NCBI RefSeq assembly: GCF_036370855.1
Contig: NC_088111.1
Coordinates: 19,069,501-19,133,500 of the forward strand
Direction: 5' to 3'
Source of the DNA: Dromaius novaehollandiae
Taxonomy: Eukaryota > Chordata > Aves > Casuariiformes > Dromaiidae
DNA: 64,000 bases
Shown here: piece by piece, positions 14,331 to 28,200 of the stretch
Layout: each line of letters opens with the position of its first letter
Numbering within the stretch: the stretch's first letter is position 1
Made by a program: the position numbers and the translations under genes
The notes under the pieces: generated by a model
The model's input: only the letters and a program-made list of their open reading frames with translations
Told to the model about the DNA's origin: nothing
Databases searched by the model: none

Positions 14331-17300
14331 CATAAGTGCTTCAAGAAAATCTGGGGAGAGGGGTAAAATTATGATACAAGCATGATGAGATCGTCGATCT
14401 AGCGTAATAGGGGCCGAGGGAAGAGCAAGAAGGAAGGACTGGATCAAGGCAAGGAAAGCCAGCACGTACGTGAAAGTGAACGGGACATACTTGTCTCCAA
14501 GGAACGATGCATGCCTGTTCTGTCTACAGGGGAAGCTGGAGATATGAAGAATAGCACAGAGCTAATAAAGCACTTCTTAAGAACTCATAGGGCACTCAGG
14601 CCTTAACCAGTTTCTGCCAGCTCTCAGGGTCAGCAGATCATCAAAGCTCCCAGCCAACAGCAGCACCACCTCTTCCTGATTCTTCAAACCCGGACAGTAT
14701 CTCCCTGCTCTTCTGCCACACGTTCCCCCTCTCCAACCCCACGCTGCCCACCTCATCACAGCCACCCAAGGACCGCTGCCTCTCAGCTCTCCGCTTAACG
14801 CTGTCCAGCTTCTGAGCCACTGCAGGTTGCAACAGCAGATATAGGTGGTATCTGCCCACCGTCCTCCTCTCCTTCGCTACTACTGTGCTACACTCTGATG
14901 CTCCACACCTCCACATTCACCTCACCACTGGAAAAGGACCTGCCACACCTGGAGCCCCCACATCTGCTCAACACGTACAGCGACAGGCCCAGGAGCCCCT
15001 CAGCTGACACACGGCTGTCCTCAAGGCTGCTCCCGGGGCTCAACGCAAAACTGCGCTGGGGTCACGTCAGCGAGGCAAGCACACAAGTTCCCTTAATCGC
15101 ACAGGGCAATCAGCCAAATAAGCACGTCTCTGCACTCCCTGTCGGCAGTTTTGTGTGTTGGGACGGCCAATGCGGACAGACAGGTTCCAGAGAACCGTCG
15201 CAACGGCAGGTTTCAGAGGAACCTAACCAACAAAGCAGACCTCCTGTCCAAACCCAGGAATCGGTTTTGTTCTCAAAGGCACGCTGTAAATAAAAACTGC
15301 TTTACTTTCCAGCAGGCTTTTTTGGTCACTAATTGTCAACGTCGTTATGTTGAAAGGATTAGAAGTGCAGAGACAGGCCTGTGAGCAGTCAGCGTTAGCC
15401 AGGCAGAGGCCAAATACGAACTCAATCCCACGCGAGGCCAAGGCGAGGAAGGACCAGGCTGCAGTTTCCAATAAATGGACAGTAGCGAGACCCAGTGTGC
15501 TCCCTGCCCAAATGACAAAACATCGGCTAGGAGGTGACAGAAGGATAGAGGGACCAAAGGTAGTGGAAAGAGGCTAACACAAAGAGCCTGGTGATTTTTT
15601 TAATCTATCATTTATCCTATCTGTAGTTGATGGACCCACCAAAAGTTCTCCTAACAGAACGCAGAAAACATCTCCTATGAGCACCTCAAGCCCCATCATC
15701 TCTGGTGTAAAACTTTGGCTGTAATCTCTTTAAGACAAGGGAAATGTTGTCTTCTCTCTCTCGTGAGGCGCTGCCCCAGCCTGAGCCCAGCACTGTGACT
15801 TGAGTTTGTGATGCTCCAAACCCAAAGGCAGAGGTTTCCACCACGTTCAGAAGGGGAAGCCAACAGAATTAGTGCAGAGCCTCAAGAGCCAGTATTTATA
15901 TTACCACGCTAGATTTTGGAATGACATTAGTCAAGTTTAGTTGTTTCCTTCTAATAGCTGGTTTTCTGAAATCCTGCCCCTCTGTTTCTAAATTCACTCT
16001 CGGAAAACCCTGACACCCAGGGAACTGATACACCGAGTGCCAAGGCAGCAAACGGTGAAAACCAGCAGGCTACTAGAAATGTAAATCATAGCTGGAACGT
16101 CAACTGAGAGGAGGGAATTGGAGCAGAAGGGTTGCCTGCATGAAAGGGAGAGCTTCTGAAAGCCTTTTTGAAGCCCAGAGGGTCGGCTGTTGAATCTAAT
16201 ACAGGTTAGATTCACAGTACTAACAGCTGACCCTCCAAAGGATGAAAATTGTATTTTCAAACTGTTTCCAGCATAACTGCATAGGAAACAATATGGTTAG
16301 AAAAACACCTTCCGACCGTTCAGTTGCAACAAAGACTGCACTGCTTGTTCTCTGTGCCAAAGGCAGAGTACCCCGATGTTATAAACGCCGTTGCTCAGGA
16401 CGGAATATAATCCCATTTAACAAACTGTTTTATTATTAACTTGCTAACTACCCAAATTACCTAATTTTAGATGCTTGCTCTTTCCGGATTTTGCCTGCTT
16501 GGCATATCAACATATGTATATTTAATTAAAAAAAACCCAACCATATATAAAATTCAAATTTTAAAGGAAGCACATCTTTCTTCCCCGCTAATTGCTTGCT
16601 GTGGCTTGGCAACACCTTTGTGGACAGCAGGTGTTCCTGCCACTACTGTCCCATCTGGAAAAAGAGGTTTGGCTGCAGTCCCACCCTCTTTCTTCAGCTC
16701 AGGCTTCCAGGATGATTTCCAAAGCTGGGAAGTGAGAGCATTATCCCACTCCATACCACCTGAGGCAACGCACTACACCCAAGTTCACAGCCCAAGATGG
16801 GCTACCTGGGAGGGTTTCTGACATTGCTGGTGCCAAGCCGCAGTGAGCAATTAACAAGGAGAAAGGGTTACTTGTAGCTTGGCTGCTAGCAATGTGGTTG
16901 ATAGCTCCAAGCAGAAGAGCCTACACAAGGTGAGAAAGACAGCAATCCTTGCAGAGCTGACCTGGGACATCCCTACCAGGGACCAAAACCTGGATCACCT
17001 TGGTAAGTCCAAGCCACTGCTCATGCTCTGACCTTCACTGGTGCTGCTTCTCGAATGTATCTTATTGCTGGGAAGGCAAATCCAAACAGCTGTAGGAGGC
17101 ATCTGCCCTTCTGAGCACGTGGAAGCACTGTGGGAAGGCACTGGAGGCCAGCATGCAAGGCCAGTATCTTCACTACAGAACTGGTGGGATGTCAGTTCAC
17201 TCACTACAGCCCCAACAAGCCACCTCACCCTGGCTGAAAGCAACAAACCCAAGTCGAAGGTGTTTGCAAGGGACAGCTGGCTTTCTAGAAATGCAGAATT

Positions 17301-17765
17301 TTCCTTTCTGTATCCTGAAAGAAAAATATGTCAAAATGGGACCAACTGACTTTTCTCCAAGGACTGCTGCAGGATCAGAAAAGCCTCCTTTAACTTTTGA
17401 CTACAAGTGCAGGTGCAGGCTGCAGGGCTTAGCAAGAGAGGGGCTAAAACATGCACTGCTGCTCCTGGAGTTTAGACCTTCCCCAAATTTGTTCATGTCT
17501 TCCAGCTGAGAAGCTTGATAGGGCAGTGCAGCTTGACTGGTGAACTGCCCCCAGTCCCCGTCAGGCCACCTCGGTGATGTCTGGGTCAGAGATGCACACC
17601 TTCCCACTTACTGCTAGTGTTTCCCATCTCCTTAAGTTCATACTGTTGCTCCTAGCCATTTCTCTGTAATTCCTACTCCTGACGAGAGCTGGGATCCAAC
17701 AGAGGCACCGCTTCAATTTGGGCTTTAAGGATGGGATGTCAGCTGACCTACAAAAGAGGAGGAAA

Positions 17766-17799
17766 TGTTGCTGGAAGAGAAGTGTTGCTGGAAGAGAAG
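17766..17799. repeat. 17-bp tandem duplication
   Basis: TGTTGCTGGAAGAGAAG occurs twice back to back without a mismatch, and the start of a third degenerate copy (TGTTACCGG) follows. It lies in AXIN1 intron 2 with no evident function. Confidence 0.9.
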
Positions 17800-19228
17800 T
17801 GTTACCGGAACCAAAACTCCGTCCTGGTGAGACGGCACTTGCCTCACACCGATGCAGAGTTAATCCTCTTGCTCTCCAGGCCCTTAGTTGCAGTGCAAAG
17901 CACTGGACCTTCTCACCTGCCAAAAACTCGAGATGTCAGTCTCGGAGGTCCTCTCTTTGCCCTGCTGCACTGGAACAAACTGAAAGCCGGTGCAAACTAC
18001 ACCACGCAGATGACACGTGTATCTTGCTAGAGAAAAAACGCACCCCGAATCTGAGAAACCGCGAGGCGTTGCTCGGCAGTGACGCCCACTGTGCTTTGGG
18101 CTGATCCAAGGCAAGCTGCCCTCCCCGGCCACGTGGGCAAGCGCCCTGCCCGGCCGAGCGCTCACCTGGGCTGGCGAGTCGGACGGAGCGCTGCGTTAGC
18201 ACGAAAACCAGCAATGACCGCCAACAACTTTCGGCCAGTTTAGTGTAGCACGTTTCCAACTTCTCTTCAACCACAGACGAAGAGAAGCATTTGAAAAAGG
18301 CCTCTCTGGGCAGACCAGCGTCTCTTGAATACGAGAGGGCTGAAAGTTAAAATACTGACTTTTGCCCAGCTGGGGAAGAAGCACCAGCATCTGCAGTGAT
18401 ATTCCATGCTGAAAAGCATTGTACCTTCCAACACCTCTAAAATCAGTATAAAACATAGTGACCAGGCGGCTGCATCCCATGGAGACTGTACAGGGAACTT
18501 CCTCCCCTGGCCACTACCGTCTTCACAACAACAGACATTGCAGAAAGGACGTAAAAAAAAAAAGAGGAGAGCAGGCATGACTGATAACTTGGCTACAGTG
18601 GCTGCGGGCACATGAAGCTTCTCCCTCCCCACACACTACTACGACCTCTCCGCTGGCCGTATCAGTGCATTTGCATCAGCCGGCTGCTGAAATCCTTGCC
18701 GTCGTGCCGCCTAAATCTACGCAGAGCAAAATCTGCACGAAACAGTTATGAAAACGGTGTGAGCCAGAGTCCTGCCTGTCCTAGTGTTCAGCCACTGCCA
18801 CGACTGGTTGAACCTCACCAGCGAAAGCTTTAAAGAAAGAAACCCCAGCAGAGACAAAGGTGTGCTGGGTTTACCTTTGAAGGGATTTAGATCTGCAGCG
18901 CTCGACATGAGCAAACTGCTGAGACAGGCATTTGCTCAGGTGTATAAACATCACAGGCGGCAAATGCCAGGCTTGCAAGAATTCTTCTCCAAAGCTTAAG
19001 AATAAATTCAATGTGTTTTTTGAATAATTACGGATGAATCACTCTCCAAACTTTCTACATTTTATCTTCAGTTGCTGACACCGATCATGCAGCTGTTTTT
19101 TTTTCATAATTACACATTCCCGTCTACGTGGGCTCTCAGTGCTTGTCAAAGTAGTTTGGGTAGCAGAAAGCCCAGGTCCTAAACCATAGGCTGAGAGTTC
19201 CTTTTGGTGTACAGAAGTGACAGAACAG

Positions 19229-19252
19229 TTAACATAACACTTAACATAACAC
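19229..19252. repeat. 12-bp tandem duplication
   Basis: TTAACATAACAC is repeated exactly twice, followed by a partial third unit, in AXIN1 intron 2. Confidence 0.9.
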
Positions 19253-19684
19253 TTAATTTATTTGGGGTGGGAGGGGGAAAGAGAGGCCACAAGTTAATTT
19301 CCCTTAGAAGCCCAATGGTCCCCACCCAGAAACCTGCCAACAAAAGAATACTGCCTTTTAAACTGGTAGGTTAAGTCTGAGACCAGAGTTAAGGTTTGTC
19401 AACCATGACAAGCTAAGGCTTGTTTAACAGTCGACTGGAGGGTTGAAAAGTCTAATAAAACCAAAGGGCTTTCCATAACAAAGCTTCTGCCACTTTGGGA
19501 GAATATTCACACCCATTCAGGAGGTTTTTTCAAACATGCAAAGGTATTTGGAGTCCCTAACTGAGCAAAGACATCAGAAAACCCAGCAGCTAGAAAACTT
19601 GAAAGAAAATGGAAGCAGGCAACAAGGAACAAACTGCTAACAGTGAGAGTTGCTAACCACCGGAAGAGATAACAAAAATGCTGC

Positions 19685-19805
19685 ATGACCTCCCATCCCT
19701 TGGATGCCTTTCTAAAATAGACACTTCAGCCTGACCACAAGTCATTGTGCAAGAACCACTGGGTGAAGCTGCGTGACCTGTTATCTCAAGGATTACAAAA
19801 GGAAA
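19685..19805 (+). mobile_element. Old CR1/L3-type LINE 3'-end fragment
   Basis: The phrases TTGGATGCCTTTCTAAAA, ACCACAAGTCATTGTGC, CACTGGGTGAAGCTGCGTG and CCTGTTAT follow the order and spacing of the conserved 3' region of L3-like CR1 elements in amniotes. It reads on the plus strand, is heavily mutated, and probably predates bird radiations. Its left limit is unclear and may reach about 19600. Confidence 0.6.
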
Positions 19806-22800
19806 GTTTTTCCCATGTGCGTTTGGAAAGTTTGCTTTCTTCAGAAGAATGAAAGTTTATGGATCTCCTCTAGCCTGTTATAGGCTTTTCCCATGTTGGG
19901 GAAGAACCAGAACCACCACTCGTGGGCAGCAGGAAGCCCTGCCTTCTCAAATGCCTCCAGCTGGGCTAATCTTCCCAGCCAGCAGCATTCAAATCGCCCC
20001 CAGGTTACATGCTTCACTGCATATATCTGGAGGGGAAACACATGACACTATTTTACGGCGTGATAAATCCTACACAACAGTGACACATGCGCACGTCCTT
20101 TGCTGCCCGTTTCCATCTTGTTTCAAGCTGATCCATTCATTCAAGGGTTAGCCAGAGCTGAAGAAAAGACAGTCAAGGAAGCATTTTCAAAGCAGCTTTT
20201 CTCAAGAGCAAAAAGCAAAATATCATCCTCGGATGTGCTGACGTTCAGAGACACATTAAATATAAATAGTTCTATCACAAAGGAGAAGGTTTCTGCCCTC
20301 GTCTCTTCCTGGCAGAGACCAGGACCAAGCAACCGAGGACTCGGGGGTGACGGTCTCAGTCGAGCGCTGGCAGACCTGAGGGGGCACACGCTATGCACAC
20401 CTGAGGCTGCAAGCGTACCCGAGGGCTTCATTTGGTGGCTCAGGAAGGAACACTTCCCATTTCCACTGACATTTTGACAGTCACATGGGCTGTGAATTAA
20501 AAATGCAAAGACAAGGCTTCTCAGCAAAGGACCCTAACCTTTTATTTAAAAAAATAAAAATAAACAAAACAAAAAGGCCCTGTAGAAATTTGATCTGGGT
20601 AGAACCAGGGGGAGGAGAACAAGGATTCAAGGTCATGTTTTATAATCATTTGAAGTAGGAAGGAGGCTCATGTCCTACGGAGGCATTTCGTGCTGGAATC
20701 CGCACAGAACTTCCTTTTCTTCAGCCTGCTGCAAATGTTACAGCGCAAGAGCTTGGTGCCTTCGCGTTGGCCCTCTTATTTATATACAATAAAGCCCTTG
20801 TGCAGGAGATCAAGCCTCCATTTCATTGATTTGACATGACGGTTAACCTGTGAACTTTGCCCCCGCTAATAGAATAATTTCTATTTGTTGATTCCTCTTT
20901 TGGTATCCTCGAGGGCAACAGTCACTTCAGTCCAGGACTCGCTCGCATGTCTGCTGCCAAACGGCTTTACAGCTTCTACTCCAGTGAGGCAGAGCCAGGA
21001 CAAAGCTAAGCAAAGCTGCTAGCAGGATACAGCCTCACCAAGCTTTCTCCTTCCTATCCATATGGATCCTACCTGCTAGTCTTCAGCAGTCTTTCTGCAA
21101 CGCAATCTACCGCACTTGGCTCTGATTTGTACCTTGCCTCTGAAAGCCCCGAGAGGTCCTCAGCTATCAAACGATCCCACGTGAACACGTTTGCTGCTCT
21201 GAGGTCCCAAAGTAACCGCCTGGACCAGGCTACCAGCGATGGCAGAACAAGGAAGCCACTCCTCCAGATAAGTCTCCACCAGTCATAAAAGCTGATTGCC
21301 AGCCATGAAAATGGCTAAATTTATGATGCAAAAGGGTGAAACTGCTGAACACTACAGGCATGGTTTTCCAGCACAGCTAAGCCAGTCTAAATGTGGCCTG
21401 CTGACCAAAAAGGCAGTCCCACCTCCCCACTCTGGTTTCCTTCTTCCAGCAATGGCACGTGTCTGAACACACATGAGAGCTAAAAGGCCAAAAAACTAAA
21501 CCTACAGAAAAAGAGAAAGACAAAAAAGGAAAATGGGGAGAGGGAGAGGACTGAGACTCTCCTCCCCATGATGGGCCTGGGAGTATGTAAGGGTGGGGGT
21601 AGAAGCAAAAATAAAACACGGTACCTTCTGCTCATTAGTCCTGGAGGCAGCTCGGGGAACTACCACGAGGTCCTGGTGCTAACCATTGGGTCTCAGCAGG
21701 GCACGTCAAAGATGGCTTTTCCTCTAGCTATGGCTTTCCCCCTCCGTGCTGTTTTTGACCAAAATAAGATAAGGATGTTCTAAAAGCTGGTACCTAAAGG
21801 ACAGGCCCAGAGGACCAAATAATTCCAAATCTTACCACAAAATGGTACTCTGGAGTCTTCAAAGGTAAAATCCAATTTCCACACAGGTTTTAAAGAATTG
21901 GGATAACTGGACTTAAAACTACAACAGCTCCACTTACGCCCATCGCTCGCTTACAACAGAGAAGAACTTGGACGAGGACCAGGCATAACGATGGCTCCAC
22001 TTTTCTGCACAACCTGCTACAACCTAATTTCTGAGCGCGACTTCAGAAAAACCAGCTCACAGCTCACTCCCCGACACTGCAAAGGGGGAGGAAGGAGAGG
22101 TTCATCTCCAAAGGGTTGGACCTTTACTGAAAAGCCCGGATGACAAACCAGGAATTCGGATCTATGCTGGGGTCTCACTGCGTCAGCCAAGAGCCCTCTC
22201 TGCCCCCAAAGCGCAGCGACGCACACGGCAGCCCCCGACTTTGCGAAGCTCTTTGACCCTTAGAGCTGCAACAAATTCCAGATAGGAGACAAGTTAAGAG
22301 AACAGCGTACGGTGCTTTTATCAGCAAGACAGAAGCAATTTGCTCCGTAACTTAAAACATTTTAAAACGCCTATGAAACTCACTGCATGTGACTCTTCCT
22401 CTCAAATTTCACTCAAAGCATGCAGAAAAAAAAAAAAAAACCCAACCAAACCAACAACAGCCACCGAAAGGTGCTGACTAAGACCCTGGACAGCTTCTTG
22501 CTGTTGCTTCCAAAGATTCACGTGCGGCGACAAGTTACTTGTCAACAGAGAGCAGCTCGAAACCGAGCCACCCGGACTGCAGCAGCAGCACAAAACCCAA
22601 CGGTTCGACCAAGAAACCATCCCCGAAACGGCGATCGCTGCGCAGAGCCGGCGTATCTACAACAGCTTTGTCTTTTCTGCAGACTCCAAAGCGACAGAGC
22701 TCTGCTTTCAAGCTAAGCAGGCAGTAATTAGCTAATTACTGGCGTTAGGATTGCTGGTGTCGGGCTCGTTTCGTATCTGATACGCTCAAAAGCGCAGCTC

Positions 22801-24704
22801 TCCTCCGGTACCGTTTCACTTCCAGATCACGACCACTAAATAAACAGGGCCGCCACGGCAGTCCCCGGGCACGGGAGAGACGGATAACGAAGCCGCCAAG
22901 GACAAGCGGCCTCACCCACGCGCAAAGAGCGGAGAAACGCGTGCAAATTTTCCCGCAAGCCGCAGAACAAGGCAGGCGCCGAAGGCACGGCGCAGCAAGG
23001 CGGTCCCGCAGCCCAGCCGCTGCTCCCACCAAGTGTCGGGTCTTTTCAGAAGGATGCTCAGATTTATATTCACGAGCAATTTGACTTTTTAATCATTTCA
23101 ATTACTGTGACTAAAACCCTTCAAACGGAACAAAACCAGGAAAAATAACCCCTCTCCGCACCGAAGCGGGCTGCCTAGCTTAACAGACCATACCAAATTG
23201 TGAAGGTTTTTGCTTTTGTGGCGTCCGCATATTCCATTTAATGCAGATAATTAACCTCAGTTTCTAATTTCAAATCCTCCACATAAGGAAGTGGAGTGAT
23301 TCAATACATCCACTGACAGACGGAAAATTAAAATATTACTACAGCCTCTACATGTGGCTCAAAAGACAGGGCCTTGAACGGATCTTTCTTCTTTTATTTG
23401 ACTGATTAACTGTAATTTGCTTAATGGATTTAAGGATGAACCTAATAATCCAATGATACTTCCAGGAACTGATTTAGGGTATCAGCATCTCCCTTCTGAG
23501 CTTTTTTAAATAGCAATTTTCTGCTCCACACATACAGTCACTTTGGAAACCAGATTTCTCCACCGATTCTAATGAAATTAGGCCAGTGTTTTATTTTTAA
23601 ACGCAGGGTAACGGCGTGGCTAGCCCCACACCGGATAGCCCCAGCGCCGTGACCCGTCGGGGACCTTCCGAAGCCCTGGACCTAGAGACGCGCCGTGGCT
23701 GCAGCACGCTCCAGCAGGCAGCTGTTGAACGCAGCAGGCGGAGAGCGCTTCCCGCCCGGCTTGGGAAGGTGCAGGGAACCGGACAAAACCCACAGCAGGC
23801 CCCAGGGAGACGGGAGGTTAAACGCCCGCCGGAACGGCCCCACAGCAGACAGGGCCTACGGCAGCGTAGGTGCACGGGAAGGGGGCAGGCGGACGGGCCG
23901 GGACCCCAAGCAGAGGCGACAGCAGGGGCTGGAGTATCACAGGACATTCAGGTATCTCCATTTTCCCAGCTCCAAAGTGTAAAGTGAGGAAGCAGCAGCT
24001 CTAATGGCTCGGTGCGGCCTTGACCTTCTGCCTCGCACTAGCACGGATCCATCTATTTAAGTATCTTGGACGTGGGTGGGAAGCCAACGACTATAGCACA
24101 AGGCCGGCACGTACTAGATGTTCCCCCACCGCTCCCCCAACCTTCTCAGTCTTTTCCCTCCATGAAAACCTGGCACAACGAGGCTTTGCAGCCTGCCTCA
24201 ACTGTTAATAAATCCAGGATCTAAGAGACCATTAAAGAGAACCAATTCAAGAGGCAGTCATTTTTAAAATGTCCAATAGTAACTAACTATTCAAGGGATT
24301 AGCCCATTACAGCTACAACAAAGAAACGCTTAAAACACAGAGCAAAGTTAAAGCTGAACTGCAGACCAAAACCAAGGTGCAATCACGTGGCCCACCTCCC
24401 GGGCCCACCCAGCGCAGCTTCCTGGGCTGGGCTCAGTTCTCATCTGGCTTTTTAGTGCCCAGCTCTTCCTCCAACCGAGCACAACTCAAAACAGCCCGAC
24501 TTCCAACCTGATTTTCAAAATGCTGTATTTCATGATTTGTGTCATCACTGCAATATACATACCTAAATAAAAAAAATCTAAAAGTTTGGATTAAAACATT
24601 TATAAAATTAGGCAAGAAAAAGCAAAATTACATTTTTAAAACCACACAAAACATATGCAAGTCAAGGCTCTCTTTACCAAGGAGTTTGCTGCACAGTCAC
24701 TGAT
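19806..24704. other. Intronic stretch; possible regulatory AT-rich block at 23090-23590
   Basis: GC-rich DNA at 22740-23040 and 23600-23940 flanks an AT-rich, homeodomain-site-like segment (several TAAT/ATTA cores, for example near 23409-23450). TGAACTTTG at about 20850 matches an HNF4-type half-site arrangement. No exon is recognisable. Confidence 0.5.
22426..22440. repeat. (A)15 run
   Basis: Fifteen A bases followed by an A/C-rich stretch (CCCAACCAAACC), a simple low-complexity patch in AXIN1 intron 2. Confidence 0.9.
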
Positions 24705-25285
24705 GATTTCTGAAATTCGGGGAATCCTTGAAGAGTTGGCTGGAAGGGACCCCTCTTCCTTGGAGGACCACCACCACCACATCGGCCATGACTCTGCCCG
24801 AGTGAGCTGTGAAGCCCTCCAAGGATGGTGCTCCCTCCTCGCTGAGGACCTCTTCCAGGGCTGCACCACATTCAAGAAGACTTTTTTCCCCCCAGCGTCC
24901 AACCTGACCCCTCCCCAACCCCCAGCTGCAATCTGTGGCTGCTGCTGCTTCTTATATCATCTACGACTCCTAGGAAGAATTTGGCCCCATCGTATTTATA
25001 ACTGCCATTTAAATCACTGGATGCTCCTATTAGGTTACACCAGACTAAGCAAGCCCAGCTCCCTTCACTCCTCCTCGGAAAGCCATGCGCTCTACCCCAC
25101 CGACACCTCGGGAGCTCTCTGCTGGCTTCTGCTCCGCTTCAGCTTCTCAACATCCTTCTCGCTTTTGGGGATCTAGCAGGAGATCCAGTATTGCTGGCGT
25201 GGCCTCACCAGCACCAAGAAAAGGGGGCTACAACTCCCCTTGACTCTTGGTGGAGCCCAGCACACTGTGTGCCTTATTTGTGATA
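24705..25285 (-). mobile_element. CR1 LINE fragment, antisense, about 580 bp
   Basis: The plus strand carries, in CR1 antisense order, GTTGGCTGGAAGGGACC, AAGCCCTCCAAGGATGGTG, TTCAAGAAGACTTTTTT, TCCAACCTGACCC, a degenerate TTATAACTGCC stretch, AAGCAAGCCCAGCTCCC, and GGCCTCACCAGCACC. These are landmarks of the CR1 3' region. A 173-codon open frame over this interval (24655-25176) is a chance product of the repeat and not a gene. Divergence is considerable but the order is intact. Confidence 0.85.
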
Positions 25286-28200
25286 AGCGCGAATTTAATT
25301 ACTGTTAATGAGCTGAAGGACGCTAGGATGACCAAATCAGACTGAAATTGGTTTGCAATGATCAGAGCAATTCCATTCTTTAAAAAGAACAGGTTTTGTA
25401 ATCCAAGTAAACCTTGATTCTAACAATGTACAGCAGTCATTTGCTGGGGGGAGGTGGGGGAAACTCTCCTCATTCATCAAAGCCCTAGAAGCTTAATTAC
25501 CTGTCTTTAAAAAGAAGCCAAAGTACTGATCCATATCCAAACAACAAATACACCACTACTTCATCTTGATTTGTGGAGAGGCAAAGCAATGGGCACAAAA
25601 GGTATTCTTCCAATAAAATCCATTTTAAAACTTGGCAAACGCCAGCATAAATACTTTACACTGTTAATGTAAGCATTTCTGTGCAGAAAGTTCATCGGCT
25701 TAACAATGTATTTGAGAAAAACTGGCCTAACTTCTGGGCGCAAACACCATCACTCTTTGCCTTGTATATCTTGCAGCGCTCAAGCCACGTAGGACCACAA
25801 AATTAGCAGTTAGTGCCATTAGCATCAGAGCCTACCTCACCCTGCTGGTAATTTCTCTCAAGAACAATGCAGAACCAAAACTACTGTATTACGACTTATT
25901 TTCATTTGGAAATAGCCACTGCTCTGCAAACCGAGCGGACTCCAAATAGGGTCGTATCGATTACAAGTGGTGTTACGGGCCCAGCGGCTTTAATTTAAGC
26001 CAAGTCATGAGCTAGTATTTCAAGCTGCACAAAATTATTGGCCAAAATGCAGGGTCACAACTGGAAGAAAAAAGTTTAGGAACTGTTAACCTAGTATTAA
26101 AACGATTTTAAATGGATGCAAATACTGCTCCCTGCATCAGCCCCTCCATTCCCGGAGACCAAGCAAAACCAACCGAGACCCAGCACACCTAGAAAGCAGA
26201 CACAAACGTGCTGTTTCAGGTCGTAGCCTTCTCAACCCGGCGTAACGCACTGGTCATCCCGCTTGCTACGCACAAGACGCGCTACCATCAGGACCTCCAG
26301 CAACCCAGCCACTGCACGAGATAGGAAAAGAGATGGTTTCTCAGGTAGGCTTCTCCCAAGCCACTGAAACTTCATCTACGTTAAAAACCGAACACTCAAG
26401 CACGTTTCCTAGGCCACCTGCAGCACGCACCTCTGACCAAGCAAATGCCACTGGGGTATCAGTCGCGTTTCCCAAAACGATCATGAAGCACGGCTCTGCA
26501 ACAGAATAAGGAGGCAAAAGAAAAGATGACGGAACAAGGGGCAAGACAGAAAAATGCCATGCCAGACAGGCTGAGATGGTGGACAGCACTCCTGGCTTCT
26601 TCCACAGTATCTCTAAATATGGCCTTTGGATCCAGACCTCCAACTTTCAAACTCTGATTAACGACAGTGCTTGAATGCCGTGCTGCTAAGGTCAGATATA
26701 ACTCCCACCACCGCGCTCTAACTGTCCCTCACAACCCACCGCTCTGGTCTTCTGCCCCGGCACAAAAAGGACATCAGTTACACCCAGGCCCTACGCCACC
26801 AGCCTCACAAGTTCCCTCAGTTGAGTCCAAAAGTCTCTTCTTTCTCCCTCTGCTTACAGGTACAGTATTTAGTACAGCTTTTTCCAGCAATCGACTTCTC
26901 TTGAAGTTCCAATAGCCTAGTTCAAAGCACAGGCTGCTGCTTCAATTTAAGCAAGTGCTGATGAGACAGTAACACATGCCTTAAATTGTCTAAACTCAGA
27001 ATGCACCTGCACTAGCTTTTGTGATTTTGCATCCACAGGTTTCCACCTGTTTGCTACAATTAACACCAAGTCCTTCACTACATAGTTTTCAGTAAGAAGT
27101 GAGCAACGTAGGATTCAACTGTGAACTGCAAGCTTTAAAATCAGGTCTGCCAAACAAATTTCAGCTTTTTCTTGATGGGAACCCAACTTCTGACATTTCT
27201 GGTGGCAAGGCCATTTATGTTGCCAAAGCACTGGAGAGATTCCACACCTTCCCTGAACTGTTCCCTAATTTCTCCTCAGGGTTACAGTTCTCACTGAGCC
27301 AGGTTTGAAACGAGTCTCACGCTACAGGTTGTCACATCCTCCTAAAACCTCCCTCAGTGGTTTCTCTCCTTGCTTTCTCTCTGCAGAGGAGCCTGCTATG
27401 AAAAGGTACAGGCTGTACGTTTGGATGAGAGTTACCTTCGTGCGTGCCCAAAGACACTGCCAGTGTGTGGGCACAAGCATAAAGACCATCCTGGTGATTC
27501 CTCCCAAGCACCAGTGGAGAACCACACTATCTGTCCTTCTGTTTTGAACCATCAGCACTTCTGAAAAGCCCTGAGCGTGGTCAACTCAGCACTGTGGAAG
27601 CCAAGGCTTAGATCATGTAGCCAGCTGCCTTTAGAAAACAAAGCAGAAGATGTAGATCAAGGGAGCCGGCTACCATTCAGAAGCTTCTCCATCCGTGGCT
27701 ATCAAATTGTCTTTTCTCAGCTCCCACTGCAACAGTCCTCACTGTCCAGTGACTGGAGACTTCACCTACTGCCATGTGTCCATTCATGACCCTCCTCCAG
27801 TTTTTGTGCTTAACAGGTTGTCTTTGTGGAAGTGCAGGGGTCAAAAAGCAAAATAACGGGCAGAGCCAAACAAAACGTACTAGCTTGGCTTTTTGGAAGA
27901 GAAGAAACCAGAGCTGTCCACACACACCACCACAGATGCTTCTTGGTTTCCACCATGGAAAGGAAGCAAGGCAATGCCTGTGGGCTCTGTCCCTCAAAGC
28001 TCTGAGTGGAGGTTTGGGGGAGGGAAGGCAGAACCCTCTCCAATCTAAAGCAAAAAAGATGGCAGAGGAGACCTTCGCAGAAACAACTGTGATGTGACAT
28101 TTTCACAAACCAGTGACAGATTTCTGCATTTTTAAAGCAAGCATGTTTTACTGGAGTGCTAGAAAATTTGGGCTGCAGAGTAGTTCCGAGGCGCATGTTT

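Larger units (their letters stand above)
14331..19684. other. Intronic stretch without genes
   Basis: Only small tandem duplications (17766, 19229) stand out. Open frames of up to about 130 codons show no domain, no coding-like conservation cue and no flanking splice signals I could support. Confidence 0.6.

Noticed and set aside
24655..25176. 173-codon plus-strand open frame
   Set aside because: It lies almost wholly within an antisense CR1 fragment.
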